Of a DNA stretch of 18,719 nt, positions 17,722-18,719 are shown one piece after another. The notes beneath the pieces are model-generated. The model saw only the letters and a list, made by a program, of their open reading frames with translations. It did not search any database and had not been told where the DNA came from. The stretch's first letter is position 1. Each line of letters opens with the position of its first letter. The DNA lies in assembly GCA_030043155.1 (NCBI GenBank), contig JASHYE010000381.1, forward strand, positions 1 through 18,719. Reading direction: 5' to 3'. The translations under genes and the position numbers were made by a program. The DNA comes from Candidatus Acidiferrales bacterium. GTDB taxonomy: Bacteria; Acidobacteriota; Terriglobia; Acidoferrales; UBA7541.

Positions 17722-18719
17722 ATGGCGAAATCGATCGACCTGAAAAGCACCATCAATTTGCCGCGCACCAGCTTTCCCATGAAGGCGCAATTGCCGCAGC
17801 GCGAGCCGCAGCAACTGGTGGAATGGGAAGAGCAGGGTCTCTATCGCCGGATTCTGGAATCACGCAAAAACGCGCCGATTTTCAGCTTTCACGATGGGCC
17901 GCCTTATCCCACTGGAGATATTCATCTGGGAACCGGCCTGAACAAAATCTGCAAAGACATGGTGGTGAAGTCGAAAACCATGGCGGGATTTCGCGCGCCG
18001 TATATCCCCGGCTGGGACTGCCATGGATTGCCTATTGAGACGAAGGTCGAAAAAGATCTCGGCGGGAAAAAGCACAGCGTCTCAGCGGCGGAATTTCGGC
18101 GCATGTGCCGCGCGTTTGCGACCAAGTACGTGGATCAGAACCGCCGCGACTTCAAGCGACTGGGCATTTTCGGCCAGTGGGACCATCCGTATCTGACGAT
18201 GGATCCGGAACACGAAGCCGTGATTGCCGATGCGTTTTTGACGTTTCTCGAAAAGGGTTACGCATACAAAGGACTAAAGCCGGTTTATTGGTGCTTGCAC
18301 GACCGCACCGCGCTCGCCGAAGCCGAAGTCGAATACGAAAATCACACCAGCCCGTCGATTTGGATTCGCTACAAAGTCGTCGAAGCGCCCAGCTTGAAAT
18401 TGGCGCGGCCCGGGCGCGGCGAGTTCTACGCGCTTGTGTGGACCACGACTCCGTGGACTTTGCCGGCCAGCATGGCGCTGGCGTTCCATCCCGATCTCGA
18501 ATACGTCCTCGCGGAAGTGGAAAACGGTGACGTTTACATTGTGGCGAAGGGCCGAGTGAATGCGGTGCAGGAGGAGACTTCGCTGAAATTCGTGAAATTC
18601 AGTGAGCCGGTGCGCGGGAAAACTTTTGAAGGCGCGAAATTCAAGCATCCGTTTCTCGACCGCATTGAGCCGGGCGTACTGGCCGAATACGTCACGCTCG
18701 AACAGGGAACTGGAATCGT
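17722..18719 (+). CDS. ileS: Isoleucyl-tRNA synthetase, N-terminal 332 codons (3' part outside window)
   Basis: ATG 17722 follows AAGGG (17714-17718), and the frame is open to the right edge. The protein has the class I signature in GPPYPTGDIHLGTGLNK (the HIGH motif reads HLGT at residues 68-71), then YIPGWDCHGLPIETKVEKDL, the hallmark 'GWDCHGLPIE' of isoleucyl/valyl enzymes. FKRLGIFGQWDHPYLTMDP follows, which points to IleS over ValS and LeuS, then KPVYWCLHDRTALAEAEVEY. The editing (CP1) domain begins with WTTTPWTLPASMALA. The enzyme charges tRNA-Ile and hydrolyses mischarged Val-tRNA in the cytoplasm. The KMSKS loop and C-terminal zinc region lie outside the window. It is divergent from tonB. 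Confidence 0.95.
   Translation, partial: MAKSIDLKSTINLPRTSFPMKAQLPQREPQQLVEWEEQGLYRRILESRKNAPIFSFHDGPPYPTGDIHLGTGLNKICKDMVVKSKTMAGFRAPYIPGWDCHGLPIETKVEKDLGGKKHSVSAAEFRRMCRAFATKYVDQNRRDFKRLGIFGQWDHPYLTMDPEHEAVIADAFLTFLEKGYAYKGLKPVYWCLHDRTALAEAEVEYENHTSPSIWIRYKVVEAPSLKLARPGRGEFYALVWTTTPWTLPASMALAFHPDLEYVLAEVENGDVYIVAKGRVNAVQEETSLKFVKFSEPVRGKTFEGAKFKHPFLDRIEPGVLAEYVTLEQGTGI

Overview
The window looks like chromosomal DNA of a Gram-negative, probably Acidobacteriota, bacterium. This rests on several things: a stand-alone TonB-dependent receptor with an N-terminal carboxypeptidase-regulatory-like domain and no SusD partner, a long TonB with repeated cytoplasmic motifs and a Gly/Ser-rich periplasmic linker, many Sec-exported proteins, and fairly even, moderately high GC. 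The lineage call is inference, since no 16S or other phylogenetic marker was compared. I see no transposase, integrase, CRISPR array, tRNA or rRNA.

Layout. 1-1253 (-) is the N-terminal 417 codons of a sodium:solute symporter, running off the left edge. Divergent to it is a DadA-type FAD oxidoreductase (to 2530, +). Then come a 59-residue Cys-containing small peptide (2745-2924), a large exported DNRLRE/beta-propeller protein (2941-5229) and a small lipoprotein (5240-5722), closely spaced and probably co-transcribed. 5853-7739 is one gene for an exported TPR-thioredoxin protein interrupted by an in-frame TGA. It is followed by a REP-like palindrome and an exported DsbD-alpha-type domain protein (to 8425), then a TonB-dependent receptor (8574-11018), a promoter/terminator pair bracketing a very short transcript, and a GH63/MGH1-like glycoside hydrolase (11364-14042). 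On the minus strand, in transcription order, are tonB (17531-16341), an exported hypothetical protein (16241-15369), a VOC-fold protein (15305-14709) and an AhpD-like protein (14620-14090). The right edge holds the first 332 codons of ileS (17722 onwards, +).

The main discovery is at 7356-7358. The TGA sits exactly where the first cysteine of a TlpA/thioredoxin CxxC motif belongs (U-E-W-C). The frame stays open for another 127 codons and supplies the rest of the thioredoxin fold, including the cis-Pro loop. A GC-rich hairpin with a GU-containing loop begins 10 bases after the TGA and puts its loop about 17 bases after it, matching a bacterial SECIS. I therefore read 5853-7739 as a 628-residue exported selenoprotein that standard gene calling would split or truncate. 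Its downstream neighbour is a DsbD-alpha-like thiol-redox domain, which fits a periplasmic thiol/selenol relay.

Secondary points of interest are the small peptide with a YxxP leader-like motif and two C-terminal cysteines next to a secreted propeller protein, an AhpD homologue with SxxC instead of CxxC, a VOC protein that has lost expected metal ligands, and a TonB with three related pre-membrane motifs.
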